Origin: Vagococcus fluvialis bH819
GTDB taxonomy: Bacteria > Bacillota > Bacilli > Lactobacillales > Vagococcaceae
Reading direction: 5' to 3'
DNA length: 64,000 nucleotides
NCBI RefSeq assembly: GCF_900163795.1
Contig: NZ_FWFD01000003.1
Coordinates: forward strand, 248,001 to 312,000
The notes under the pieces were generated by a model. It saw only the letters and a program-made list of their open reading frames with translations. It did not search any database and was not told where the DNA came from. Positions 7,953 through 18,339 of the stretch are shown in pieces. Made by a program: the position numbers and the translations under genes. How positions within the stretch are numbered: position 1 is the first letter of the stretch; the number at the start of each line of letters is the position of its first letter.

Positions 7953-9635
7953 TTACTCACCTACCTTCTGTAACCATTTTTCAAATTCTTTCATATTAAA
8001 TAAACTAGCCATTTCCAAAATAAAAGAAGTTTTAAGTTTTAATTGTTGTCTTTCTTCCATTTCTTTCGTTAAAATATACCAACAATTTTTATTAATAACT
8101 AAGGTTTCTATCGCCTGTTTAGTAATCGTATAGTTTAATTCTTGTTGATCTAATTTTTTTCGCATCATCTCAATCGCCATCGTTTGTGACCCTCTGATAT
8201 TTTTTTCAAATAATATGACTATTTCTAATAGTTGATTTTCTTTTTGAGAAATTAATCCTTTTTCTTGTTTGATTTCTTCCAAAGGATAATTTTGTAGTAA
8301 CGTTACCATATCATTGATTTCTAAAAAATTTTCAATTAAAAGAACTTGGACATCTGGCGCATTTTCTAACAAAATTTTCTCTAATTGAGGGTGTACTAAT
8401 ACTAATGATGTTTGATTATTTACCACATCATAAACTGATTGATTCTCAATTTTGATTACACCATATTTTTCTTGTGAATTTCTTCTAAGTAAACTAGCTC
8501 CCATAGCACTTGAACCAATACCAGCATCACAAGCCACAATAATTTTATTTACTTTTAAAGGGAATTGAGTCATTTTAATTGGTTCCTCCACTTGATTTTT
8601 TTCTGTCTCGTTCTCCAGATAACGCCTTTTTAAAATAATACTAGCTAAGGTAAATGATAAAATAAAACTAACTAAAATACCTAAACAAACACCTAGTAAA
8701 GAACCTGAACTGGTACTAGCTAAAATTAGGAAGACTGATCCCGGAGAAACTGGATACCTTAATCCTACTTGAAATAATTCAAAAATAAAAGTTCCAGTAA
8801 AACCACTTAATGCTACTACAACAAAAAGCAATGGCTCCATTAAAACAAAAGGAAAATAGACTTCATGGATTCCTCCAAATAATTGGATAAAAAAAGCAGT
8901 CCGTGCATTTTTTTTATTTAAACTATTTCCTTTTACTGCGTAAGCAAGTAAAATCCCAAGACCTGGTCCCGGATTTGTCTCAAGTAAAAAAAGAATAGAT
9001 TGCCCGTTACTACTTACCATATTTAATCCTAGTGGTGTTAAAACGCCATGATTGATGGCATTATTAAAAAAAAGAATTTTTAATGGGTCGATTAGTAGAC
9101 TAACAAAAGGAACTAACTGGTGCTCAATCATCCAACTAGCACTGAGACTAAGCCCCTCATTTATGCCATTGATTATTGGTACAAATAAAAAAATGCCTAA
9201 CAAACAAAAAAAACTGCCAATCATGCCAACTAAAAGATTATGAAGTAACATCTGATAACCTTCTTTGATTTTTGTTTCTAAAAATTGATTGATCCTATGA
9301 TAGCTATATGCAGCTAGTGGGCCAATTAACATGGCACCAACAATTTGTGGGCTATCTGCTCCAATGATTAAACCAATAACGGCAATAGCCGAAACAGTCC
9401 CGCCCCTTATTTTTTCAATTTTACGGCCACCAAAGTAAGCAATCAATAATGGTAATAAAATATTAATTAAAAATTCTTCTGTTGAGACAAGTAACTCTTG
9501 AACTTGTCCATCCGTAAATTTTGAGAACGTATTAATAATTCCCCAAGCAATAAAAATACTTAAATTAGGCATCATCATACTACTTAAAAAATGACCGAAT
9601 TTTCTAAATGAGCCGATTTTTTGTTTCATTTTCAT
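7953..9635 (-). CDS. Mannitol-family PTS EIICB component (second copy)
   Basis: About 560 residues, paralogous to MtlA at 3568. The EIIC membrane domain carries NNAINHGVLTPLG, ETNPGPGLG and GGIHEVYFPFV. The EIIB domain has phosphocysteine Cys369 in VACDAGIGSSAMG. As in MtlA there is an additional C-terminal EIIB-like segment without a cysteine (VILFEKNIRGSQTM). The ATG at 9635 was chosen: it stands at normal distance from AGGGATTG, whereas the frame's first start is a TTG overlapping that sequence. Translationally adjacent to mtlR. The substrate may be mannitol or a related polyol; the sequence does not settle this. Confidence 0.88.
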   Translation of the reverse strand: MKMKQKIGSFRKFGHFLSSMMMPNLSIFIAWGIINTFSKFTDGQVQELLVSTEEFLINILLPLLIAYFGGRKIEKIRGGTVSAIAVIGLIIGADSPQIVGAMLIGPLAAYSYHRINQFLETKIKEGYQMLLHNLLVGMIGSFFCLLGIFLFVPIINGINEGLSLSASWMIEHQLVPFVSLLIDPLKILFFNNAINHGVLTPLGLNMVSSNGQSILFLLETNPGPGLGILLAYAVKGNSLNKKNARTAFFIQLFGGIHEVYFPFVLMEPLLFVVVALSGFTGTFIFELFQVGLRYPVSPGSVFLILASTSSGSLLGVCLGILVSFILSFTLASIILKRRYLENETEKNQVEEPIKMTQFPLKVNKIIVACDAGIGSSAMGASLLRRNSQEKYGVIKIENQSVYDVVNNQTSLVLVHPQLEKILLENAPDVQVLLIENFLEINDMVTLLQNYPLEEIKQEKGLISQKENQLLEIVILFEKNIRGSQTMAIEMMRKKLDQQELNYTITKQAIETLVINKNCWYILTKEMEERQQLKLKTSFILEMASLFNMKEFEKWLQKVGE

Positions 9636-9718
9636 TTTTTTCAATCCCTATCACAGATATTCTTTCTTTGATGATAGCATAGAGTTTCAATATTTGTGTA
9701 TCTTGTTGTTCAAAAGAA

Positions 9719-9763
9719 AAAAGGTATTGTAAGAAAAAGATGACTCTCTCCTACAATACCTTT
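9719..9763 (-). terminator. Terminator after the licT-type gene
   Basis: AAAGGTATTGTA and TACAATACCTTT form a perfect 12-bp stem with a long loop and a T-run on the minus strand, immediately downstream of the antiterminator stop codon at 9771. Confidence 0.85.
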
Positions 9764-9770
9764 ATTATAA

Positions 9771-10613
9771 TTATTTTTTCGTATCTTCTACCACTCGATT
9801 AATATGGATAACCAAGTAAATCATTTCAGGTTCTTTAATTTTAACATTTTTTGTATGGCATAAATAATCTTTGATTCTTTGACTACAATTAAAAGCTTCT
9901 GGGTACTTACTTTGAACTAATTCATATAAAAATTCATCATTTTCTTCAATAGTTTCATTTTGTAAAATTCGTTTTACAAAATATTGAATATGTGTCACCA
10001 TTCGGTTGTAGCTAAGGGACGTATCATCAAACATTATTCCAAAGAAGCGACTAATAATGTTTAAAATATCTCGAACCATCTCAGTACTTTCCATCGTTAT
10101 TGGCAATTCATTAGCATTTATTCGACTATTAGCTAAGTGAATCGCTATAAAACCTGCTTCATCAGATGGAAACTCTATCTTTAATTGCTTATTGATTACT
10201 TCAATAGTTTTTAAAGCGACTTTAGATTCTTCAGGATAGAATTTTTTTATTTCAAATAGTAGTGGGTTGGGTATGTAGATACCTTTACGACCTCTTTCAA
10301 CTGCGTAATTCAAATGGTCTGTTAGTGTAATATATGCTTGATCAGAGTATTCATGATTTGTCGTCTTTTCAGCAAATAATATCGTTTCTTTTGCAATATC
10401 TAAAATCATTGGGTCAATCGTTAAAACCATTTTTTCAATTTCACTTACACCTTCGGAAGAGCTTGAAACGAACACCTTATCTATTTTTTCAGAGTCAATT
10501 TTTTCCCCTTGCTTTTTTTGAAATGCTAACCCTTTTCCCATAACAACAATTTCTTCTAATCGATCATTTTCAGAAATAACAACATTATTATTTAATACCT
10601 TTTTGATAATCAA
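9771..10613 (-). CDS. licT: BglG/LicT-family transcriptional antiterminator
   Basis: A 280-residue RNA-binding antiterminator: CAT domain at residues 1-60 (MIIKKVLNNNVVI), then two PRD domains with conserved histidines (LTDHLNYAVER about residue 98, AIHLANSR about 158, MVTHIQYF about 207, LVIHINRV about 270). In this family PTS phosphorylation of PRD histidines decides whether the protein binds a RAT hairpin and prevents termination. A RAT sequence lies in the leader of the neighbouring PTS gene (12669-12699), so this is its likely target. The start is TTG with AGGAAGGGG upstream. The usual order places this gene before the permease; here it follows it. Confidence 0.9.
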   Translation of the reverse strand: MIIKKVLNNNVVISENDRLEEIVVMGKGLAFQKKQGEKIDSEKIDKVFVSSSSEGVSEIEKMVLTIDPMILDIAKETILFAEKTTNHEYSDQAYITLTDHLNYAVERGRKGIYIPNPLLFEIKKFYPEESKVALKTIEVINKQLKIEFPSDEAGFIAIHLANSRINANELPITMESTEMVRDILNIISRFFGIMFDDTSLSYNRMVTHIQYFVKRILQNETIEENDEFLYELVQSKYPEAFNCSQRIKDYLCHTKNVKIKEPEMIYLVIHINRVVEDTKK

Positions 10614-10699
10614 CGGTTATCTTGCCCCTTCCTAATCATGATCGTCCCTTTTAAATGATATCTATAGTTTAACGTATCTTTAATCATTTACAAAATATA

Positions 10700-12668
<1,969 letters not shown>

Positions 12669-12675
<7 letters not shown>

Positions 12676-12699
12676 GCCTGCCGTACAGTCACAATCCTT
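12669..12699 (-). promoter_or_regulatory. RAT (ribonucleic antiterminator) site
   Basis: The minus strand reads AAGGATTGTGACTGTACGGC followed by AGGCAAAACCT. This matches the LicT/BglG RAT consensus (GGATTGTTACTG...GCAGGCAAAACC) almost perfectly and folds into the interrupted hairpin bound by the CAT domain. Its target protein is probably the antiterminator at 9771-10613. Confidence 0.92.
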
Positions 12700-12713
12700 A
12701 AATGTATACATGG

Positions 12714-12750
12714 ATAGTATCATTAAAACAAAAAAATGTAAACACTTTCT
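12714..12750 (-). promoter_or_regulatory. bglP promoter with cre-like site
   Basis: Minus-strand TTTACA (12737-12742) and TACTAT (12714-12719) are separated by exactly 17 bp. The sequence TGTAAACACTTTCT (12737-12750) resembles a CcpA cre box and covers the -35. Together with the RAT this implies substrate induction plus carbon catabolite repression. The cre call is by similarity only. Confidence 0.65.
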
Positions 12751-12817
12751 TTTATTTTTTTTTAAATTTCAAAAAAATAGGTTACGTTAAGAGCATGAAC
12801 TATATATATATTTTCCT

Positions 12818-12903
12818 GAATAATTTTTAATAATTACAGTTCAAAAGACTGCTCCTAGTAACTTGAACAGTCTCAAGTTACTAGGAGCAAAATCTTTTTA
12901 ACC
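12818..12903 (-). repeat. Dispersed palindromic repeat copy, doubling as terminator
   Basis: The core is a perfect 17-bp stem (12850-12866 with 12873-12889) with a 6-base loop, flanked by A/T-rich arms that also pair (GGTTAAAAAGA..., ...TCTTTTGAAC). On the minus strand it ends with TATTAAAAATTATTC, the same module seen at 1914 and 62031. It lies 16 bp downstream of an LPXTG gene and certainly acts as a terminator. Confidence 0.7.
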
Positions 12904-12919
12904 GTCTTATTTTGACTGA

Positions 12920-13888
12920 CTATAATTTTTTACGTAATACAAATCCTGCACCTAAAATTGTAAATAATCCAAGTGTCATAAATATACCACCTGTTTGTTT
13001 TTCCCCTGTTTTAGGTAAAAATCCACCTGTTTTATCTGACGAACTTGTCAGTGTTACTTTATCTTTTTTATTACTTTCAGATGTTGTTGCTGTTGTTTCA
13101 GTCGTTGTTGAACTTGTTCCTGTTTCTTCATCTGTATCTGCTTGAACTAGCCCTGCAATTCGTCCGAAAGGCATGGTTTGACCATTGGCTTTTAATTCAT
13201 CTTCCATTTTTTGAAGCTTATTTAATTTTGCTATTAACTGGTCATTCGTAAGTGTTACACCAGGAATAAATGAGCTATTAGCTGGATAAAGCGTACTTAA
13301 GTATTTTTGTAATTTATCAACTTGAGGGATCATTTCAGAAAAACTATTAAAACTATCTGGATCAAAAGATAGTTGTGTTAAGGCATCATTTACGTTGACT
13401 GTTTTATCGACATATAATGTATTCAATAAACGCACATAAGAGCCATAATCCATTCCTGTAATATCATAGTTATAGCGAGTAAATAGTGTCATGGTTTGTT
13501 CTAATTGATCATCAGTATATTTATCAAGTTGCTCCTTAGTGATACCATAGCCGCCTGTTAGTAACTCTTCTCTGATCTTGCCAGCTTGTGGGTTAGTTTC
13601 AACTGGAACATCTTCTCCTTTTTTTTCTCCCACAATTTTTTCTATTTTTTCTTCTACTTTTGTCACATCAACTGTGTCTTTTTTTATATCTGAAGTGTTG
13701 CTTTCTTGTGTCGTTTCACTTGTTTTAGTTTCACCACTTATACTTTCTGCAATTGTTGATTCTGTAACGACTTCTTCTTGTGAAGCTTTCTCTGCTACTT
13801 TACTGTCTTCTGCTAATGCAACAGTCCCAATTCCTAATGATCCGACAACTATGCCACACATTAATAAAGAATTTATTCTTTTTTTCAT
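12920..13888 (-). CDS. LPXTG-anchored surface protein, unknown function
   Basis: A 322-residue secreted protein. A signal peptide covers residues 1-26 (MKKRINSLLMCGIVVGSLGI, likely cut after ALA), followed by a low-complexity Ser/Thr/Glu linker to about 95. A folded region with several LxxY-type repeats runs from about 105 to 235 (TKEQLDKYTDDQLEQ, LTNDQLIAKLNKLQ). A Thr/Ser-rich stalk and a sortase signal LPKTG, hydrophobic helix and RKKL tail end the protein. The ATG at 13888 follows AAAGGAGAGAG; the 28-codon upstream extension is untranslated leader. I do not recognise the central domain. It is flanked by terminators on both sides, so it is probably monocistronic. Confidence 0.88.
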   Translation of the reverse strand: MKKRINSLLMCGIVVGSLGIGTVALAEDSKVAEKASQEEVVTESTIAESISGETKTSETTQESNTSDIKKDTVDVTKVEEKIEKIVGEKKGEDVPVETNPQAGKIREELLTGGYGITKEQLDKYTDDQLEQTMTLFTRYNYDITGMDYGSYVRLLNTLYVDKTVNVNDALTQLSFDPDSFNSFSEMIPQVDKLQKYLSTLYPANSSFIPGVTLTNDQLIAKLNKLQKMEDELKANGQTMPFGRIAGLVQADTDEETGTSSTTTETTATTSESNKKDKVTLTSSSDKTGGFLPKTGEKQTGGIFMTLGLFTILGAGFVLRKKL

Positions 13889-13983
13889 TTCACTCTCTCC
13901 TTTTTTTATCAAACATCTTGTTGTAACAATTGTAATACTTTTGTAATCAAAAGTCGACATAAATTTAGTCATTATTAATCAAA

Positions 13984-14031
13984 AATAAAAGGAATAAACA
14001 AAACTTAGATACGTTTCGCTCATTCCTCTTT
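13984..14031 (-). terminator. Terminator after the beta-1,2-glucan operon
   Basis: On the minus strand AGGAATGAGCGAAAC pairs with GTTTTGTTTATTCCT (15 positions including G-U pairs, 8-base loop), followed by TTTTATTTTT. It follows the LacI stop at 14047. Confidence 0.8.
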
Positions 14032-14046
14032 AATTAAGAACTATAT

Positions 14047-15009
14047 TTAATCTGGAAAAGACTCGCCAGATACAAAACTTGTGTAAATTAAACTATCTGT
14101 TGTTTCTTCATTATTAATTAATTGCATTAATTTTTCGACAGCAACCATTCCCCAACGTTTTTTTGAAAAACCAATTGTCGCAATAGTTGGTGTAATAATA
14201 CTACCAAAATTAGCATTGTCAAAACCAATAATCTTAACATCTTTACCAATTTTTAGTTCTGTTTTTTTGAAAAAGTCATACATTCCTACAACCATTTCAT
14301 CATTAAATGAAAATATTGAAACTGGTTTTTGGGTCATTTTCAAGTAGATCTCTTCAGCTATTTTTTTGCCAGATTTCACATCAAAATCACCATTATGTAC
14401 GGTATACTCTCGATCATATCTTTTCAATTCACGTTCAGCTGCTTCTAGTCGTTTCATACTATCAAATGAATTATCAGGTCCTGTAACAAGATGGATTTCT
14501 TGTGTTTCTGCTTCTACTATTTTTTCAATAGCAAGGGTCGCACCGCCAGTGTTATCTAATAAAACATGACACAAATTATCTCCTGAAACTTCTCGATCAA
14601 GAGTCACTAATTTATAACCTGCTTGACCATATTTTTCAATTTCTTTTGTATCAAATGTCCAATCTAAAACGATAACACCATCCACCATTCTCTCTGGAAT
14701 GAAAAGATGAGACCTTTTACCACTACAAACAATCATCTCATAGTCATAAGATTTCAAGCCATGTTTTATCCCATCCAGTAATTCGCCATAGAAACTTCCC
14801 ATATAATCCGATAGATAAACACCGATAATTCTTGTTTCACGCCTTTTAAGAGCCTTGGCAGCCATATTAGGAACATAATTCATCTCATCAGCTATCTTCT
14901 GGATTCTCTGTCTTGTTTCCTCTGTTACCTTTTCACTTCCATTTAAAGCATATGAAACAGTTGAGATAGAAACACCTGCTGATTTTGCTATATCTCTGAT
15001 CCCTACCAT
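14047..15009 (-). CDS. LacI-family repressor of the beta-1,2-glucan operon
   Basis: A 320-residue LacI/GalR repressor. The helix-turn-helix at residues 1-50 contains IAKSAGVSISTVSYALNG, the hinge helix PNMAAKALKRRETR follows, then a periplasmic-binding-like sugar-sensing domain to the end. The ATG at 15009 was chosen because GGAGAG precedes it; the longer frame begins with TTG inside the ribosome site. It is the last gene of the operon that starts at 26257, 1 bp after the GH94 gene. Its probable targets are the two GAAACGTTTC palindromes around the operon promoter. The same gene order (LacI next to the phosphorylase) is known for the Listeria innocua cluster. The inducer is presumably sophorose or a longer beta-1,2-glucan, by inference. 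Confidence 0.9.
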   Translation of the reverse strand: MVGIRDIAKSAGVSISTVSYALNGSEKVTEETRQRIQKIADEMNYVPNMAAKALKRRETRIIGVYLSDYMGSFYGELLDGIKHGLKSYDYEMIVCSGKRSHLFIPERMVDGVIVLDWTFDTKEIEKYGQAGYKLVTLDREVSGDNLCHVLLDNTGGATLAIEKIVEAETQEIHLVTGPDNSFDSMKRLEAAERELKRYDREYTVHNGDFDVKSGKKIAEEIYLKMTQKPVSIFSFNDEMVVGMYDFFKKTELKIGKDVKIIGFDNANFGSIITPTIATIGFSKKRWGMVAVEKLMQLINNEETTDSLIYTSFVSGESFPD

Positions 15010-15010
15010 C

Positions 15011-18000
15011 TTACATCTCTCCAATAAATAATTCTAGATCGTTTACTTCACCTTGTTTAGTTTGTGAATAAAAAGCATCTAAATCAATTTGTATGCCTTC
15101 ATTTCTGTATCTATTTTTTGATGATGTCACTTCCACTAGTTTACCATTTATTTTAAGCTGTTGAACAGAAGAATTTAAATGATACGTTATTTTTAATGGA
15201 CGATCATCAATTGTATAGTTTAATGTCAAACCATCTAGCTCATTAGGTAACACAGGATCTAATAATAAATGTTTATTTGTTTTGCGGATTCCTAAAACAT
15301 TACTAATCAATTGATTCAGATAAATACCAGGACCACTAGAATAAATTCTCCAACCACCTTTAACAGTTCGTTGTTGGTCCTTTAATTCATTAAAGTTATC
15401 TTTAGCATCGTATCTTGTTTTGAAGTTACCATCTGAACTACTAAAATAAGCATTTCCTTGTCTTAATTCACTGTTTGTAACGACATCAAAAATACCAATT
15501 GGATTAATCACTTCAAGATTTTTCCATGTTTCTTCAGGTTTTCCGATTTTAGCCATCGCTTCTACATACCTGATATGAGCATGAATGTATGCTAATCCTA
15601 CTTCACGACCAAGATTGGCTGCTTGTTCTGCACGTTTGAATATTTTACTCACACCACCATTGTAATTGGCAGGCTTGTTCATTAATCTAACAGCATCTGG
15701 ATATTTCAAATGTTCTTGAATAATATCGTAATGTTTAGCCACTTCCTCTTGATCAATTAATTCAGAAATCATACTTCTAGTCATTGGTAATAAACGATAG
15801 TCAATCCCTGTCCTAGTATCATCTGGATGAACCATTAGCTCTGTTTCACCTTCATCTGACATAAATAGGAAACCTGGAATCACTTCATCTTGTAACATGT
15901 ATTTATGGAAATCATCATAAACACCTTCAGCTATTTTTTGGCTTTTATCTGCTAAATCTTGATTTTTTCCTGTCATCACTTCAAAGAATTGATTCATTGT
16001 TTGATAGGTTAAAGCGACTGTCCAACTGCTTGCCATATTTTTTTTCAATGTTTGATCAGCTGGTTGTAACGTGTCATCCCAATCACCATCTCCATAGCAA
16101 GATAGATATGTTCCTTCTAAAAAATTATCTTCTATGTATTTTATTTGTTTTTCAATATGTTGAAGCAAACTTTCACACATTTCAGTTTGTTTAAAGTTTT
16201 GGCGACTAGAATAAGGAACCAATTCATCTAAGATAGTATAATCTTCAGTTACGCTTAGATAATCCCCTACAACTTTTAATGGCCAAACAATAATGTCACC
16301 ATGACTTTCATCTGCTTTTATTTCTTCAAATTTATCAAACATAAACCATTGTGGCCAGTTACCATCATCGTCGAATTGATTGGCATAAATAGTTAAAATA
16401 ATTGAACGGACAATCTCAGGTTTATTCATCGCAAAGAAATATTCAACTGGCCCTTGGCAAACGTCACGTGTTCCCCAAGCGGCTCCACCATACTGCTCTA
16501 AACCATGTGGTGATAGATAATGAACCAACATGTTGTGTGTATACCATTTAACAAGTGAATTCATTTTATCAATACGATTGTGGTCGCTACCTTCAAGCAA
16601 GAAGCCATTACTTAAATCAGCAATGTATTCATTGTATTTTTTACTTGCTTCAAGTAGAGACGTTGCTTCTTTTTGGAAGGCCTTTTTTTCTAATGTTCCT
16701 TGAATCGTTAAGTCGATAGTGCTTGTTTGATCTAGTTCCATTAAAAGGATATTCTCATCTGCTGTCATATGGAAAAAGTCACTTGCTGAGATTAATCGAT
16801 AACTTTCTTCTAAAGAAATGTAATAAGTTAATTCTGGGTATTTACCGTAAATAGCTGATGCTGATTTAGGTCTAAATGTTAAAAGGTTTTTATCTTCTGA
16901 GATAGTATAATCTTTTTTATTTTCACTATCACCCATAACTAAATCAAAGCTCATTAACCACTCATACTCTTTATTATTTTTACTCTTTACAATCAATTTA
17001 ACACTTCTAGATACTCCAACAGTATAACTTGTAACTTCGATGAGATCATCTGCTAGCTTATAATACCAAGTAGCAAAGTTAAAACCTATTTTAAAGGCGG
17101 ATGGCATAGCCAATCGGTGCCATTCATTATCAAGTTTTACATACAGACGTTGTCCTGCTTTTTTTAATAAATTCAATGTACTACGTGTGTTACTAATAAA
17201 TTTATTAACAGTTGTATTTCCTAAAACTATCTGAGAATTAAATAAACCATCCATATAAAGAGTACTTGCCATCACAGGTTGCTCTATTGTATCTTCTTCA
17301 CCACTAATAATGATGTGACCATGAGATCTTTCCATTAATAATTCTTTTTCTTTTAGAACAACATGATAATCATGTTCATCAAAGAATGAAAGCAGGTCAT
17401 TAGAGTTACTTTTTTCTTCCACTTTTCGTTTAGGGAATAACTCGTTAATTTCTTTATCTGTTAACGTTTCACCTGATAATCCCTTCATATTTTCTTCAGA
17501 AGGAAGGTCAGTTTTAGTTATATTTTTTAGTTCTTCAAGAGATTGATAGCTTGTTTCAATAGCCGATAAACTAATTTCTGCTTGCTTAACTGCTTCTGGA
17601 TGATTTTCTAAATAGCCACTATAAAAAATAACTTTTTGTTCCTCATCTGTTAAAGCTAGACGTTCTGATTGTAAACCAGTATAAGCCATCTCAAATTGAT
17701 AAACTTCACTTGGTAAATTCTCTTTATGACTTAACAAACTCGTAAAACTGTCGCCTTCTGTCTTTTCAAAAAACTGATAGCCGTCTGTTGAAAATTGGGT
17801 ATTTTTAGTCAATGATCCTTGTTGCAAATAAGGAAATTGTTTCCCTTGTGCCATATTTTGTCTTGAACAAATGGCATAACTATCTTTTACTTGATAAGCA
17901 GAGTGATCCACATACTGAGAATTATACGCTTCATTTGTTATGACAACGCCCTTGTTAGCCAAACCTAAATCTTGGCCGTAAATAATATCTACATTGCCAG

Positions 18001-18325
18001 TCCCCGTTAATTTAGTCTCCCAGAACCAAATATCTTCATGAGATAATCTAAATTCTACTTGATAGCTAACACCGTTGACATTTCCTGTCCAACGAACACC
18101 GTTTTCAAAAAATTCTGTTTGACTGCTTGATTGTTTACCAATTAACGGGAAAACTTCGATAGAATCACTTGTATGGATGCGTAAAAACAAATTATTTAAA
18201 CTTCCATCAAATTCATTACCAATCAATTGATTAATTAAAATTTCTTTTGCTGTTATTTCTTTTATATCACCATGAGGTAAAAACGTAAATGCTACGTTTT
18301 TACCTGAATAATTTTTTAAGTTCAT
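15011..18325 (-). CDS. GH94 1,2-beta-oligoglucan phosphorylase
   Basis: A 1104-residue cytoplasmic protein of the GH94 (old glycosyltransferase 36) class. Length and domain plan match the 1,2-beta-oligoglucan phosphorylase Lin1839 of Listeria innocua, which phosphorolyses sophorooligosaccharides to glucose 1-phosphate. It has an N-terminal beta-sandwich (about 1-300), linker, a second sandwich-like region (300-600) and an (alpha/alpha)6 catalytic barrel (about 620-1020). The barrel contains AAWGTRDVCQGPVEYF, the YGDGDWDDTLQP loop near residue 747, which should hold the catalytic acid, and RMNKPANYNGG-like and KGGWRIYSSGPGIYL segments. The start has GGAGTG at good distance. Genes for GH3 beta-glucosidase and ABC importer in the same operon support the substrate. 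Specificity is inferred from family and context; I cannot exclude another beta-glucan linkage. Confidence 0.85.
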   Translation of the reverse strand: MNLKNYSGKNVAFTFLPHGDIKEITAKEILINQLIGNEFDGSLNNLFLRIHTSDSIEVFPLIGKQSSSQTEFFENGVRWTGNVNGVSYQVEFRLSHEDIWFWETKLTGTGNVDIIYGQDLGLANKGVVITNEAYNSQYVDHSAYQVKDSYAICSRQNMAQGKQFPYLQQGSLTKNTQFSTDGYQFFEKTEGDSFTSLLSHKENLPSEVYQFEMAYTGLQSERLALTDEEQKVIFYSGYLENHPEAVKQAEISLSAIETSYQSLEELKNITKTDLPSEENMKGLSGETLTDKEINELFPKRKVEEKSNSNDLLSFFDEHDYHVVLKEKELLMERSHGHIIISGEEDTIEQPVMASTLYMDGLFNSQIVLGNTTVNKFISNTRSTLNLLKKAGQRLYVKLDNEWHRLAMPSAFKIGFNFATWYYKLADDLIEVTSYTVGVSRSVKLIVKSKNNKEYEWLMSFDLVMGDSENKKDYTISEDKNLLTFRPKSASAIYGKYPELTYYISLEESYRLISASDFFHMTADENILLMELDQTSTIDLTIQGTLEKKAFQKEATSLLEASKKYNEYIADLSNGFLLEGSDHNRIDKMNSLVKWYTHNMLVHYLSPHGLEQYGGAAWGTRDVCQGPVEYFFAMNKPEIVRSIILTIYANQFDDDGNWPQWFMFDKFEEIKADESHGDIIVWPLKVVGDYLSVTEDYTILDELVPYSSRQNFKQTEMCESLLQHIEKQIKYIEDNFLEGTYLSCYGDGDWDDTLQPADQTLKKNMASSWTVALTYQTMNQFFEVMTGKNQDLADKSQKIAEGVYDDFHKYMLQDEVIPGFLFMSDEGETELMVHPDDTRTGIDYRLLPMTRSMISELIDQEEVAKHYDIIQEHLKYPDAVRLMNKPANYNGGVSKIFKRAEQAANLGREVGLAYIHAHIRYVEAMAKIGKPEETWKNLEVINPIGIFDVVTNSELRQGNAYFSSSDGNFKTRYDAKDNFNELKDQQRTVKGGWRIYSSGPGIYLNQLISNVLGIRKTNKHLLLDPVLPNELDGLTLNYTIDDRPLKITYHLNSSVQQLKINGKLVEVTSSKNRYRNEGIQIDLDAFYSQTKQGEVNDLELFIGEM

Positions 18326-18339
18326 ATCATATCACTCCG

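Noticed and set aside
15011-18325. Cellobiose or chitobiose phosphorylase for the GH94 gene.
   Set aside because: Those enzymes are about 800 residues. The 1104-residue length and the GH3, LacI and large binding-protein neighbours fit the 1,2-beta-oligoglucan phosphorylase group instead, though assay is needed to be certain.
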